From NCBI RefSeq assembly GCF_902381825.1, contig NZ_LR698973.1, positions 2,172,548-2,179,990 of the forward strand: a DNA stretch of 7,443 bases. The letters run 5' to 3'. Shown one piece after another: positions 1-5,032 of the stretch. A program made the position numbers and the translations under genes. Under the pieces are notes generated by a model that had not been told where the DNA came from, made no database searches, and saw nothing but the letters and a program-made list of their open reading frames with translations. The stretch's first letter is position 1, and each line of letters starts with the position of its first letter. This stretch comes from Pseudocoprococcus catus (GTDB taxonomy: Bacteria > Bacillota > Clostridia > Lachnospirales > Lachnospiraceae).

Positions 1-381
1 CAAACCCAAATGTTCGTTGACTATTCTGTAATATCCAGGATATTCGCCTTGAAGAAGACGAAGAACGGTTGTCACAGTTCCTGCATCAACCTTGCCAATA
101 TCAATCATGCGGCACAACAAAACAACGTTGTCATAAATGTCATTTTCAAAAATCTGCATTTTTTGATAATTAAACCTATGACAGTTTCCACACATTGTTC
201 GAATATGTTTTGTTTCCTGTTTAAAATTCTTATCTCTTTTGCATTTTTTAAGCTTCATCTGCCTATAAGGCCTTGTAATGCAGTTTAGTCTTGTTGCTAC
301 ATTGGAAGCAGCCATCAGAGCTGCCTCAGCGCGTCGCCTATCTTTGCAACAGATGCACATGCCGTCGTAATTAACCATCAT
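1..381 (-). CDS. Cysteine-rich hypothetical protein, 3' end cut by window edge
   Basis: The minus-strand frame is open without interruption for 127 codons from 381 to the window edge, so the C-terminus is missing. The protein starts MMVNYDGMCICCKDRRR. Two consecutive ATG codons (381 and 378) are possible starts; I chose 381 because AAGGAG at 391-396 lies 9 bases upstream. Visible cysteines are C9, C11, C12, C34, C47, C64, C67 and C90. The C64-G-N-C67-H group, with the early C-I-C-C group, looks like a zinc-ribbon or other metal-binding arrangement, which is an inference. The middle (residues about 40-62) is very basic, and the part after residue 78 looks like an alpha-helical domain. I do not recognise the family. 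It is the last visible member of the co-oriented accessory row. A nucleic-acid-binding role would fit the Cys plus Lys/Arg content but is not shown. Confidence 0.72.
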   Translation of the reverse strand, partial: MMVNYDGMCICCKDRRRAEAALMAASNVATRLNCITRPYRQMKLKKCKRDKNFKQETKHIRTMCGNCHRFNYQKMQIFENDIYDNVVLLCRMIDIGKVDAGTVTTVLRLLQGEYPGYYRIVNEHLGL

Positions 382-422
382 AGTCTTAATCTCCTTTTTT
401 GCTTGTTGAAATTTCGATACTT

Positions 423-563
423 TTAGTTATCAGCTTCAACGATCATTCTTGACTCGCAAATTGTAATCAACTTGATTCGCATATCTAAAATGGAATCTAA
501 TGGCTTATGTCCACCATCCATCAAGAAGCTACGCCTTATCTTCTTTCTGGATTTTCTTTTCAT
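423..563 (-). pseudogene. Truncated, degenerate paralogue of the adjacent 70-residue protein
   Basis: A 46-codon frame begins at ATG 563, overlapping the TAA stop of the preceding gene (TAATG), and ends at TAA 423-425. Its C-terminal half, KPLDSILDMRIKLIT followed by ICESRMIVEAD, aligns without gaps to the last 26 residues of the neighbouring 70-residue protein (KPLDWILDLKVKYIT, then LAENCIVIEAK); I count 13 identities in 26. The first 15 or so residues are basic (MKRKSRKKIRR) and do not match. Similarity seems to continue upstream in other frames: KEN in one frame, and D-K-A-stop-L-L against D-E-A-E-V-L in another. This suggests a copy broken by frameshifts and an amber codon. Both copies also share the 11-mer attttcttttc (551-561 and 695-705). 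I see no ribosome binding site of its own beyond coupling to the upstream stop. It may still be translated as a short peptide; decay is the better reading. Confidence 0.6.
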
Positions 564-775
564 TATTTTGCCTCGATGACAATGCAATTTTCGGCTAAAG
601 TAATATATTTTACTTTCAAATCAAGGATCCAATCAAGCGGTTTTGAGCAATCTTTTTCATTATCGTATAAAACTTCTGCTTCATCCCAAGTGACATTTTC
701 TTTTCTACAATCATAGACTACGTAATGGCTGTTAATGTCAAAATCATTGCTATAGATAAGATCTCCAATTAACAT
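563..775 (-). CDS. Small acidic hypothetical protein (70 residues)
   Basis: The product starts MLIGDLIYSNDFDIN and ends CIVIEAK. It is acidic (15 Asp/Glu against 7 Lys/Arg), has no signal peptide or membrane segment, and looks like a compact alpha/beta protein. I recognise its general appearance (a strand-rich N-terminus with an FDIN-like segment and a C-terminal VLDLKVxYIT...VIEAK strand pair) from small accessory proteins of Clostridia, but cannot name a family. The start at 775 is chosen because AGGGGG (784-789) is 8 bases upstream; ATG 781 is too close to it. The frame stays open upstream to 1030, and the stretch 782-904 also reads as plausible hydrophilic protein, so a longer form starting at an ATT codon (904) behind a perfect AGGAGG is a real alternative. 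A degenerate second copy follows directly downstream, which argues for an ancestral tandem duplication. Confidence 0.68.
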   Translation of the reverse strand: MLIGDLIYSNDFDINSHYVVYDCRKENVTWDEAEVLYDNEKDCSKPLDWILDLKVKYITLAENCIVIEAK

Positions 776-875
776 TTTCATTTCCCCCTGTCGTGTCGAA
801 AAGTCTTTGTACGAATTAATCCGTTCCAGTTCCATCTCAATGGAGCTGTCCAAAACGTGTGTATCTCCAGTGTCA

Positions 876-1394
876 TCAACGAATTTGCCGTCTTTCGCTG
901 CAATCTTTTCCTCCTCGTCTGTGTTTGATAGGTGCTGTCCATTCGTATGTTGGTAACTCATTGATAATCGGTCCATCCAAATCAAGGAGTAACCACGTAC
1001 AGCCTTCTTCCCTGGCGTAATCCAAAACATCTAACAATTCATTAGGGTATGTGCCGTATTCTCTTATATCGTATTCCGGGACATAAACGAACCAGCCATA
1101 CATTCCTTTCGAGAACATGATAACGTTTGAATTGTGAGATCTTAAGATTGTATCACTTTTGATGTGTGCCGTAGATATGGTCATGATCTTCGCTATATCT
1201 GCTTCTTCCGGAGCATCCTCCATAACATTCAAAAACTGATGATAGCCTTCATAGCTAATGGAAACTCTTTTCACAGAAATATCTGTTCTGAGTTTGGCTT
1301 CTTCAAAGGGAATCCTTTCTTTAAAGCCGTTTTCACCATAAAGATTTACATCTACCGGACTTATGATCACTTTCATTAATTCATTCAGCTGCAT
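876..1394 (-). CDS. DUF5983-type accessory protein
   Basis: The 172-residue product matches the DUF5983 pattern as I know it. There is an MTISTAHI segment at residues 71-78, a GWFVYVPE strand at 100-107, and the C-terminal signature DYAREEGCTWLLLDLDGP (residues 125-142) followed by LPTYEW (147-152). The first 65 residues precede this domain and are not recognised. The function of DUF5983 is unknown; such genes are commonly found among small cargo genes of integrative elements and prophages of Firmicutes, often near antirestriction genes (prior knowledge, not shown here). I start it at ATG 1394 because GGAG (1402-1405) lies 7 bases upstream; the frame is open to an earlier ATG at 1442, but that would overlap the preceding gene much more. 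With this start it overlaps that gene by 14 bases, implying translational coupling. The last 20 residues are basic (KHRRGGKDCSERRQIR) and fall outside the usual domain end. Confidence 0.82.
   Translation of the reverse strand: MQLNELMKVIISPVDVNLYGENGFKERIPFEEAKLRTDISVKRVSISYEGYHQFLNVMEDAPEEADIAKIMTISTAHIKSDTILRSHNSNVIMFSKGMYGWFVYVPEYDIREYGTYPNELLDVLDYAREEGCTWLLLDLDGPIINELPTYEWTAPIKHRRGGKDCSERRQIR
910..915 (-). promoter_or_regulatory. Perfect Shine-Dalgarno sequence with no ATG or GTG behind it
   Basis: AGGAGG (minus strand, 915-910) is followed after 5 bases by ATT (904-902), in frame with the downstream 70-residue gene. After 6 bases it is followed by TTG (903), which opens a 41-codon frame ending at 778, just before ATG 775. 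It lies inside the 3' end of the DUF5983-type gene, as expected for an overlapping, translationally coupled gene. Either a rare start codon is used, or the original start was lost, or the match is chance. Confidence 0.35.
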
Positions 1395-1617
1395 GGTCAT
1401 TCTCCTTTTCATCGTATGTTTGTACCCAGATATCGTTGTCAATACTCAGAAAACCATTCTCTGTTTCAACTTCCCAACCAGGCTCGTCAGCATCGTTGTT
1501 GTAAAAAGCATTACCGGTACAAACAGTCCTCCGCTTCTTCAAACCAACCATATAAACGACAACATCTCCGGCTTTCAGTTTCTGAAATTCTCTTTTGTTG
1601 TATCCGATGTATCTCAT
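1381..1617 (-). CDS. Small hypothetical protein (78 residues)
   Basis: The product begins MRYIGYNKREFQKLKAGD and ends KENDHAAE. Residues 12-34 (LKAGDVVVYMVGLKKRRTVCTG) followed by WEVETENGFLSI (47-58) suggest a small beta-barrel of SH3-like character, an inference from alternating hydrophobic residues and the KAGDVV turn. There is no signal peptide or membrane segment. I do not recognise a named family. It starts 20 bases after the stop of the 177-residue gene; an AAGGG element in the gap sits about 11 bases from ATG 1617, a loose fit, so coupling to the upstream gene is likely. Its 3' end overlaps the start of the DUF5983-type gene by 14 bases. The C-terminal QTYDEKEN recalls QTYDEDNN in the short frame at 2196-2306, which may be coincidence. 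Confidence 0.75.
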   Translation of the reverse strand: MRYIGYNKREFQKLKAGDVVVYMVGLKKRRTVCTGNAFYNNDADEPGWEVETENGFLSIDNDIWVQTYDEKENDHAAE

Positions 1618-1636
1618 TGTTTCTCATACCCTTCCC

Positions 1637-2170
1637 TTAGCAGTCTCGTTCGTTTCCTGAAGGTCCTTCGATATACAGCCTATCTTCAGCAATATTCAAT
1701 TCTTTAGCAACATCTGCATTGCTCATAGATTCAGGAATACAATACATGAGCCTTTCTTCTTCATCTGTATCTCGATCAACGATGATCGTATAGATCTCGC
1801 TACCGTGCACGCAGTCGAGCTCAACATCATTAGGATTGCAAGTCCCTCCATATTTATAGCATGTTCCTGATTCATAAGCATCGCAATCACCACAACAAGC
1901 CTCATGGAACCCCTTTTTCTCTGCTTCTGTTTCTCCAATAGTGTAATCCTCAAAATCAACGATAGGATAGTCAAAAGCGGAGACTCCATACATTTCCAGA
2001 TACTTTTCTGGTAAATCGACATATGTACCTCTGAATCCATCATTTTCTGCTGCTTCAGCTGCTTTGTCTACAGCTTCAACAATCTCTTCGCTTGAAAGGG
2101 CATCTTCCTTCTCAAAGACACGAATACCTGTGAGATAGTCATTTTTTGAGATTTTTGCAATAATTTCCAT
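1637..2170 (-). CDS. Acidic cysteine-containing hypothetical protein (177 residues)
   Basis: This is the first clear gene of the minus-strand accessory row. The start at 2170 has an excellent AGGAGG 7 bases upstream. The product is strongly acidic: I count 44 Asp/Glu against 15 Lys/Arg. Three parts can be seen. Residues 1-80 have a strand followed by an Ala/Glu-rich helix (EEIVEAVDKAAEAAEN) and a YPIVDFEDY strand. Residues 92-120 hold a cysteine cluster, C92, C93, C96, C104, C111 and C120, spaced like a small metal-binding knuckle. Residues 125-170 have a strand, an acidic stretch (DRDTDEEER) and a helix-strand end. There is no secretion signal. I do not recognise the family. High negative charge next to a DUF5983-type gene makes a DNA-mimic or antirestriction role conceivable, but nothing here proves it. 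Confidence 0.8.
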   Translation of the reverse strand: MEIIAKISKNDYLTGIRVFEKEDALSSEEIVEAVDKAAEAAENDGFRGTYVDLPEKYLEMYGVSAFDYPIVDFEDYTIGETEAEKKGFHEACCGDCDAYESGTCYKYGGTCNPNDVELDCVHGSEIYTIIVDRDTDEEERLMYCIPESMSNADVAKELNIAEDRLYIEGPSGNERDC

Positions 2171-2195
2171 GTTTTTTCCTCCTGTTTTCTATTGT

Positions 2196-2306
2196 TTATT
2201 GTTTGATACAGTCAAAATATGAAATTTGTAGGTCGTAAAAATAACTTCCTTCTGCATTGTTGTCCTCATCATACGTTTGATCCGGCTGCATAAGAAAAAT
2301 GATCAT
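2196..2306 (-). pseudogene. Possible remnant 3' end of a gene, or short leader ORF (36 codons)
   Basis: A minus-strand frame from ATG 2306 (or ATG 2291) to TAA 2196-2198 encodes a peptide with protein-like composition (QPDQTYDEDNNAEGSYFYDL, then QISYFDCIKQ). It ends 25 bases before the ATG of the 177-residue gene. Neither ATG has a Shine-Dalgarno sequence. Immediately upstream, in the same frame and separated by one TAA, is a second short stretch from ATG 2363 ending SSCCFCGIKFRFF, which looks like a zinc-ribbon tail. The two together resemble a decayed coding region, but chance cannot be excluded at this length. Confidence 0.3.
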
Positions 2307-2310
2307 TTAG

Positions 2311-2332
2311 AAAAAGCGGAATTTAATTCCGC
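2311..2332 (-). terminator. Perfect inverted repeat, weak terminator-like or operator
   Basis: GCGGAATT and AATTCCGC are perfect arms around a single T (2316-2332). As RNA the stem would be six pairs (GCGGAA/TTCCGC) with a five-base loop. On the minus strand it is followed by TTTTTC (2311-2315), so it could stop or attenuate leftward transcription before the 177-residue gene. On the plus strand it is followed only by AAAA. The perfect DNA symmetry also fits a protein-binding site between the divergent genes. Confidence 0.4.
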
Positions 2333-2400
2333 AAAAGCAGCATGATGACAGGGCTTGAGTCATATTCGTTTTTGCCTGCTTACAAAAAAATCATATTAAT

Positions 2401-2409
2401 AATATAGCA
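2401..2409 (-). promoter_or_regulatory. Possible leftward extended -10 promoter
   Basis: The minus strand reads TGCTATATT, an extended -10 (TGn then 5 of 6 matches to TATAAT). No good -35 lies 16-18 bases upstream. If used, it would give the accessory row a leader of roughly 220 bases containing the inverted repeat at 2316-2332. The region is AT-rich, so a chance match is quite possible. Confidence 0.25.
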
Positions 2410-2453
2410 GAATAACTGATATTCCCTTTTCTGAAAAATGGCTGTATTCGGAT

Positions 2454-2470
2454 ATATGCAAAATATGCAA
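2454..2470 (+). repeat. Tandem ATATGCAA octamers at the PadR promoter
   Basis: ATATGCAA occurs at 2454-2461 and again at 2463-2470, a spacing of 9 bases. The pair covers the -35 region of the promoter in front of the PadR-type gene. PadR regulators often repress their own gene by binding at the promoter, so these repeats are a candidate operator; that is an inference from position. Confidence 0.45.
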
Positions 2471-2474
2471 TTTA

Positions 2475-2483
2475 TGGTATAAT
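2475..2483 (+). promoter_or_regulatory. Extended -10 promoter of the PadR-type gene
   Basis: TGGTATAAT is a perfect TGn plus TATAAT extended -10 element, 22 bases before the ATG at 2506. The -35 position (about 2455-2460, TATGCA) is poor, which is usual for extended -10 promoters. Transcription would start near 2490, giving a very short leader that still includes GGAGG at 2495-2499. Confidence 0.65.
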
Positions 2484-2505
2484 CTAAAAAAATCGGAGGA
2501 AACAT

Positions 2506-2853
2506 ATGAGTGAAAGAAATTCAATGACTGATAGGCTGCAAAAAGCAGCAGCAGAGCTGTTTGTATTAAGCTTTCTTATGATTGAAGACAGCTATCCATA
2601 TCAGCTCGTAAAAGATATAAAAATAATGACTCATGGTCTTGTGGAGTACAGTGAAGCGGGACTTTATCCGGTCATCAGTCGTCTTCTCAATTCAGGGATG
2701 ATCTCATCTTACATCATTACTCTTGAAAGTGGACGGGATCGAACGTATTATCGCATTGAAGAGGACGGAAAGAAACGTTGGCGTACATTAAAAGATGAAT
2801 ATGATAAATTTATCCGCATCTCGCATCTCATCACAGAGCGGAGCGAAGATTAA
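2506..2853 (+). CDS. PadR family transcriptional regulator
   Basis: The 115-residue product has the PadR winged-helix pattern. Residues 11-40 form the first helices (FVLSFLMIEDSYPYQLVKDI), GLYPVISRLLNSGMISSY (52-69) is the recognition helix and turn, and GRDRTYYRIEEDGKKRW (76-92) is the wing and following helix. The length fits the short PadR subfamily with only a brief C-terminal helix for dimerisation. PadR proteins bind promoter DNA as dimers and are released by small ligands or other signals; the ligand here is unknown. The start at 2506 has GGAGG 6 bases upstream. The gene stands alone on the plus strand, with its own promoter and terminator, between the accessory row and the pilus operon. 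It may control itself or either neighbour; the repeats at 2454-2470 favour autoregulation. Confidence 0.92.
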   Translation: MSERNSMTDRLQKAAAELFVLSFLMIEDSYPYQLVKDIKIMTHGLVEYSEAGLYPVISRLLNSGMISSYIITLESGRDRTYYRIEEDGKKRWRTLKDEYDKFIRISHLITERSED

Positions 2854-2854
2854 G

Positions 2855-2891
2855 AAGTCGAAGCAGATTTTTAGCTGTTTCGACTTTTTTT
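2855..2891 (+). terminator. Intrinsic terminator of the PadR-type gene
   Basis: AAGTCGAAGCAG (2855-2866) pairs with CTGTTTCGACTT (2875-2886) over 12 positions, one of them a G-U pair, around an 8-base loop. A run of T continues through 2891. It starts one base after the PadR stop codon. Confidence 0.9.
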
Positions 2892-2895
2892 ATCC

Positions 2896-2932
2896 AAAAA
2901 AATCGACCCCTCCGGATTTTTCCGGATGGGTC
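2896..2932 (-). terminator. Intrinsic terminator of the pilus/sortase operon
   Basis: On the minus strand GACCCATCCGG pairs with CCGGAGGGGTC (2905-2932) with one internal A-G mismatch and a 6-base loop, and is followed by GA and seven T (2896-2902). It lies just beyond the stop codon of the second sortase and faces the PadR terminator with only a few bases between them. Confidence 0.88.
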
Positions 2933-2949
2933 TTTGAACGGATTGTTGA

Positions 2950-3903
2950 TCATCCTCTCTTCGATCTTCCATTGTATAATATGGTTATAATAACCATTAA
3001 TATGATCGCCGCTGCGCTGACCGTGCGAAGGAATTTTTCTTCTTTAATAGCTTTATTGGATGACTCATAAACAGTACCGTCAGAAGCTTTGATAGGGGCT
3101 TCACTTGTTCGTTCGGATGGTTTTACAACAGTTTTATCATTACTACCTCCGCTCTCATCCCTGACACAGTAAACCACGTATCTGTATTTTCCGTGAGACA
3201 TATAAGGATGGCAGGTTACGAGCGTTACCATATCTTTTCCTTCCTGTATTTTCACAGCGTCGCTGTCGTATGGATCAATGATGTCTATTGACTCAACCCT
3301 GTATGTCAGCTTTCCCCACGGATTTGTTATATACACTTTATCACCGATCGTCAGATTCTCAATGTACAAAAAATAAGAAGTTTTATGCCATCCTCTGTGA
3401 CCGGCTATCACACTATTGGTATTGATACCGCCAATAGGGATAGATGTATAACCAAGGACCGTTGCGCCTTTATCCATGTTTTCATATGATGCCCCGATGT
3501 AAAGAGGCATTTTTAGATCATCCATTGCCGGGATCTCAATATATCCGAAGACCCCATCTTCAAGACCATCAATATTGATCGGTGTCTGTTCATAACTCCA
3601 GGCATCTTTAAAATTTTCCTGCCCATTTTCATAAATAGATTGATTATAATTTACGATTTCCTTGTAAAGTTCCGGAAATCTTCCTAACGGATCAGACTGT
3701 ATTTCTTCCGTATCAGCTTCTGTCTCACTGTCAGTAGATTTTTTTTCCGATTCTGTCTCGTCTATCTGATACTTCTGATAAAACTCTTCAATCGATTCAT
3801 TTGTCCTGTACTTCGTATAAATATCGCTGACTGCAGGATAAAGATACACCCCGATTCCAAAGAAGACCATAAACAATCCAATAAGCTTTATTAACTTCCT
3901 CAT
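2950..3903 (-). CDS. Second class C-type sortase (317 residues)
   Basis: This is a membrane-bound cysteine transpeptidase. Catalytic residues are visible: His169 in VIAGHRGW, Cys231 in TLVTCHPY, and Arg241 in KYRYVVYC. It has an N-terminal membrane helix (residues 4-24), a charged linker rich in Glu/Ser/Thr (about 46-70), the sortase beta-barrel (about 115-248), and a second membrane helix near the end (291-310) with a short basic tail. Two membrane helices are typical of pilin-polymerising class C enzymes. Instead of the usual DPF/DPW lid it has SDPL at 70-73 and a D-A-W at 100-102, so the lid is altered or absent. The ATG follows the stop codon of the upstream sortase with no gap, and the only Shine-Dalgarno-like sequence is weak, so translation is probably coupled. 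It may polymerise pilin, add a minor pilin, or anchor the fibre; which one cannot be told from sequence. Confidence 0.9.
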   Translation of the reverse strand: MRKLIKLIGLFMVFFGIGVYLYPAVSDIYTKYRTNESIEEFYQKYQIDETESEKKSTDSETEADTEEIQSDPLGRFPELYKEIVNYNQSIYENGQENFKDAWSYEQTPINIDGLEDGVFGYIEIPAMDDLKMPLYIGASYENMDKGATVLGYTSIPIGGINTNSVIAGHRGWHKTSYFLYIENLTIGDKVYITNPWGKLTYRVESIDIIDPYDSDAVKIQEGKDMVTLVTCHPYMSHGKYRYVVYCVRDESGGSNDKTVVKPSERTSEAPIKASDGTVYESSNKAIKEEKFLRTVSAAAIILMVIITILYNGRSKRG

Positions 3904-4872
3904 TTATTTTTTTCGCCTCTTCTTTCTTTTTCTGTGATCGTCTGTTTCAGATGTATCTTTAGAAATATCACCCATCAAAAGCCCTGCCGGGATATTGTTG
4001 TCGTTTATCTTTGGAGGCTTTATTTTCCTGCATAACTTTGTTAATATCAGTAAGAAAATAATCATTCCTGTTACAATGCAAAGGCCGATGGTAATAGCTT
4101 TGGTATATGACTTCATCCATAATGACTGAGTAGGTGCTTTTTCAGAATCTGCTTCTTCCTGCACCTTTTCGTTGTATTCTGTTCTCTCTCCGGTAACAAG
4201 AAGACGGTGTGTATTGACACCATATGGTGTACACGTGACCAACGTCGCCAGATCTTTACCCTTCTGTATAGACAACAGTGTTGTGTCTTCCGGCTCCACA
4301 ACGTCAACGCTTATCACCTTATAGGCCAATACATCACCAAGAATGTGAAGGAAGAAGAGGTCGTCTTCTTTTATCTCTGTCAGATCTGTAAAAAGTTTTT
4401 TCGTGCTAAGACCGGTATGTCCGGATAAGACAACATGTGTATTTTCGCCGCCAACAGGTAAAGACGATCCCTCCAGGTGCCCTATCCCGGATTCAAGAAC
4501 AACTTTCGATGTTCCGTGATAAACAGGAAGGTAAACGTTAATCTTTGGGATGTCGATAAACCCCATCATTCCGTCTCCGTTTACATTGAGGATGTTATTA
4601 TAATCAAGACCGTTATCTTTCGCTTCTTCTTCATCAAAAGGGTCCGTCAGTTGGACTTTTGATTCAGTTAAGATATTGTTATATTCCCTTGCTTTTTTAA
4701 GTATTTCCTGTTTTTCGCTGTCGTCCGTTTTTTCGACCTGCTTTTCATATGCTGACACTTCTCCATCTGCCCTGTTTTCATACAGATAATTGCTGATCCA
4801 CGGGTAGAGGAGCATAGCGAGTCCTCCAAGGCAGAATAAAACAGGAAAGATCATTTTAATTAGTTTTCTCAT
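3904..4872 (-). CDS. Class C sortase, pilin polymerase (322 residues)
   Basis: This enzyme joins pilin subunits by cutting the LPXTG-like signal and linking it to a lysine of the next pilin. The catalytic triad is His152 (VLSGHTGL), Cys214 (TLVTCTPYGVN) and Arg223 (THRLLVTG). The lid motif DPF is present at residues 77-79, which marks class C. It has an N-terminal membrane helix (about 6-25), a coiled, charged linker (about 33-70), the catalytic barrel (about 100-230), and a C-terminal membrane helix (256-279) followed by an unusually long basic tail ending RKRKKRRKK. The start at 4872 has AAGGG 8 bases upstream. It follows the pilin gene after a strong terminator and directly precedes the second sortase; both proteins begin MRKLIK, consistent with old duplication. 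It is the best candidate for the polymerase of the adjacent pilin. Confidence 0.94.
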   Translation of the reverse strand: MRKLIKMIFPVLFCLGGLAMLLYPWISNYLYENRADGEVSAYEKQVEKTDDSEKQEILKKAREYNNILTESKVQLTDPFDEEEAKDNGLDYNNILNVNGDGMMGFIDIPKINVYLPVYHGTSKVVLESGIGHLEGSSLPVGGENTHVVLSGHTGLSTKKLFTDLTEIKEDDLFFLHILGDVLAYKVISVDVVEPEDTTLLSIQKGKDLATLVTCTPYGVNTHRLLVTGERTEYNEKVQEEADSEKAPTQSLWMKSYTKAITIGLCIVTGMIIFLLILTKLCRKIKPPKINDNNIPAGLLMGDISKDTSETDDHRKRKKRRKK

Positions 4873-4900
4873 GCGCTGATCCCTTCTACGGCAAAATTAT

Positions 4901-4936
4901 ATAAAAAGAAATGGGAGCGGATCACTCCGCCCCCAT
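4901..4936 (-). terminator. Intrinsic terminator between pilin and sortases
   Basis: ATGGGGGCGGA and TCCGCTCCCAT (minus strand, 4936 to 4911) form 11 pairs, one a G-U, closed by a GTGA loop of the GNRA type. TTTCTTTTTAT follows. It sits 97 bases after the pilin stop and 29 bases before the sortase start. The sortases have no clear promoter of their own, so they are probably expressed by read-through. Confidence 0.9.
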
Positions 4937-4998
4937 CCGTTACAGCTTATATGCTGAATTCGTTGTTTTGCTTTGACACTCCCATTACAAGCCTCGTC

Positions 4999-5026
4999 CG
5001 ACGAAGTCGTTCGGGGTTCGTGACCC
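4999..5026 (-). other. Small hairpins in the pilin 3' untranslated region
   Basis: Directly after the pilin stop the minus strand can form a GGGT/ACCC hairpin (5026-5014) and a CGAC/GTCG hairpin (5009-4999), in a stretch richer in GC than its surroundings. They lack T-runs and so are not terminators. They may protect the abundant pilin transcript; this is a guess from position. Confidence 0.3.
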
Positions 5027-5032
5027 TATGGA

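Larger units (their letters stand above)
2171..2505. other. Divergent intergenic region between accessory row and PadR gene
   Basis: This AT-rich stretch separates the leftward accessory row from the rightward regulator. It holds the short minus-strand frame at 2196-2306, the perfect inverted repeat at 2316-2332, a possible leftward extended -10 at 2401-2409, the tandem octamers at 2454-2470 and the rightward extended -10 at 2475-2483. I see no tRNA, no riboswitch fold I recognise, and no insertion-sequence ends. Confidence 0.8.

Noticed and set aside
10..288. Plus-strand open frame of 92 codons
   Set aside because: It lies opposite the minus-strand cysteine-rich gene, has no ribosome binding site, and its translation has no recognisable domain.
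1723..2043. Second minus-strand open frame of 106 codons inside the 177-residue gene
   Set aside because: It is an alternate frame of a gene with a much better start signal; its Met/Ser/Leu-rich translation looks like a frame shadow.
2210..2215. TTGACT on the minus strand as a -35 box for the accessory row
   Set aside because: No acceptable -10 lies 16-18 bases downstream, so it was not called as a promoter.
2795..3070. Plus-strand open frame overlapping the PadR end and both terminators
   Set aside because: It crosses two strong terminators and runs antisense to the sortase; no start signal.
4113..4662. Several short open frames on both strands within the first sortase gene
   Set aside because: The sortase frame is certain from its catalytic motifs; the others lack start signals and protein-like composition.
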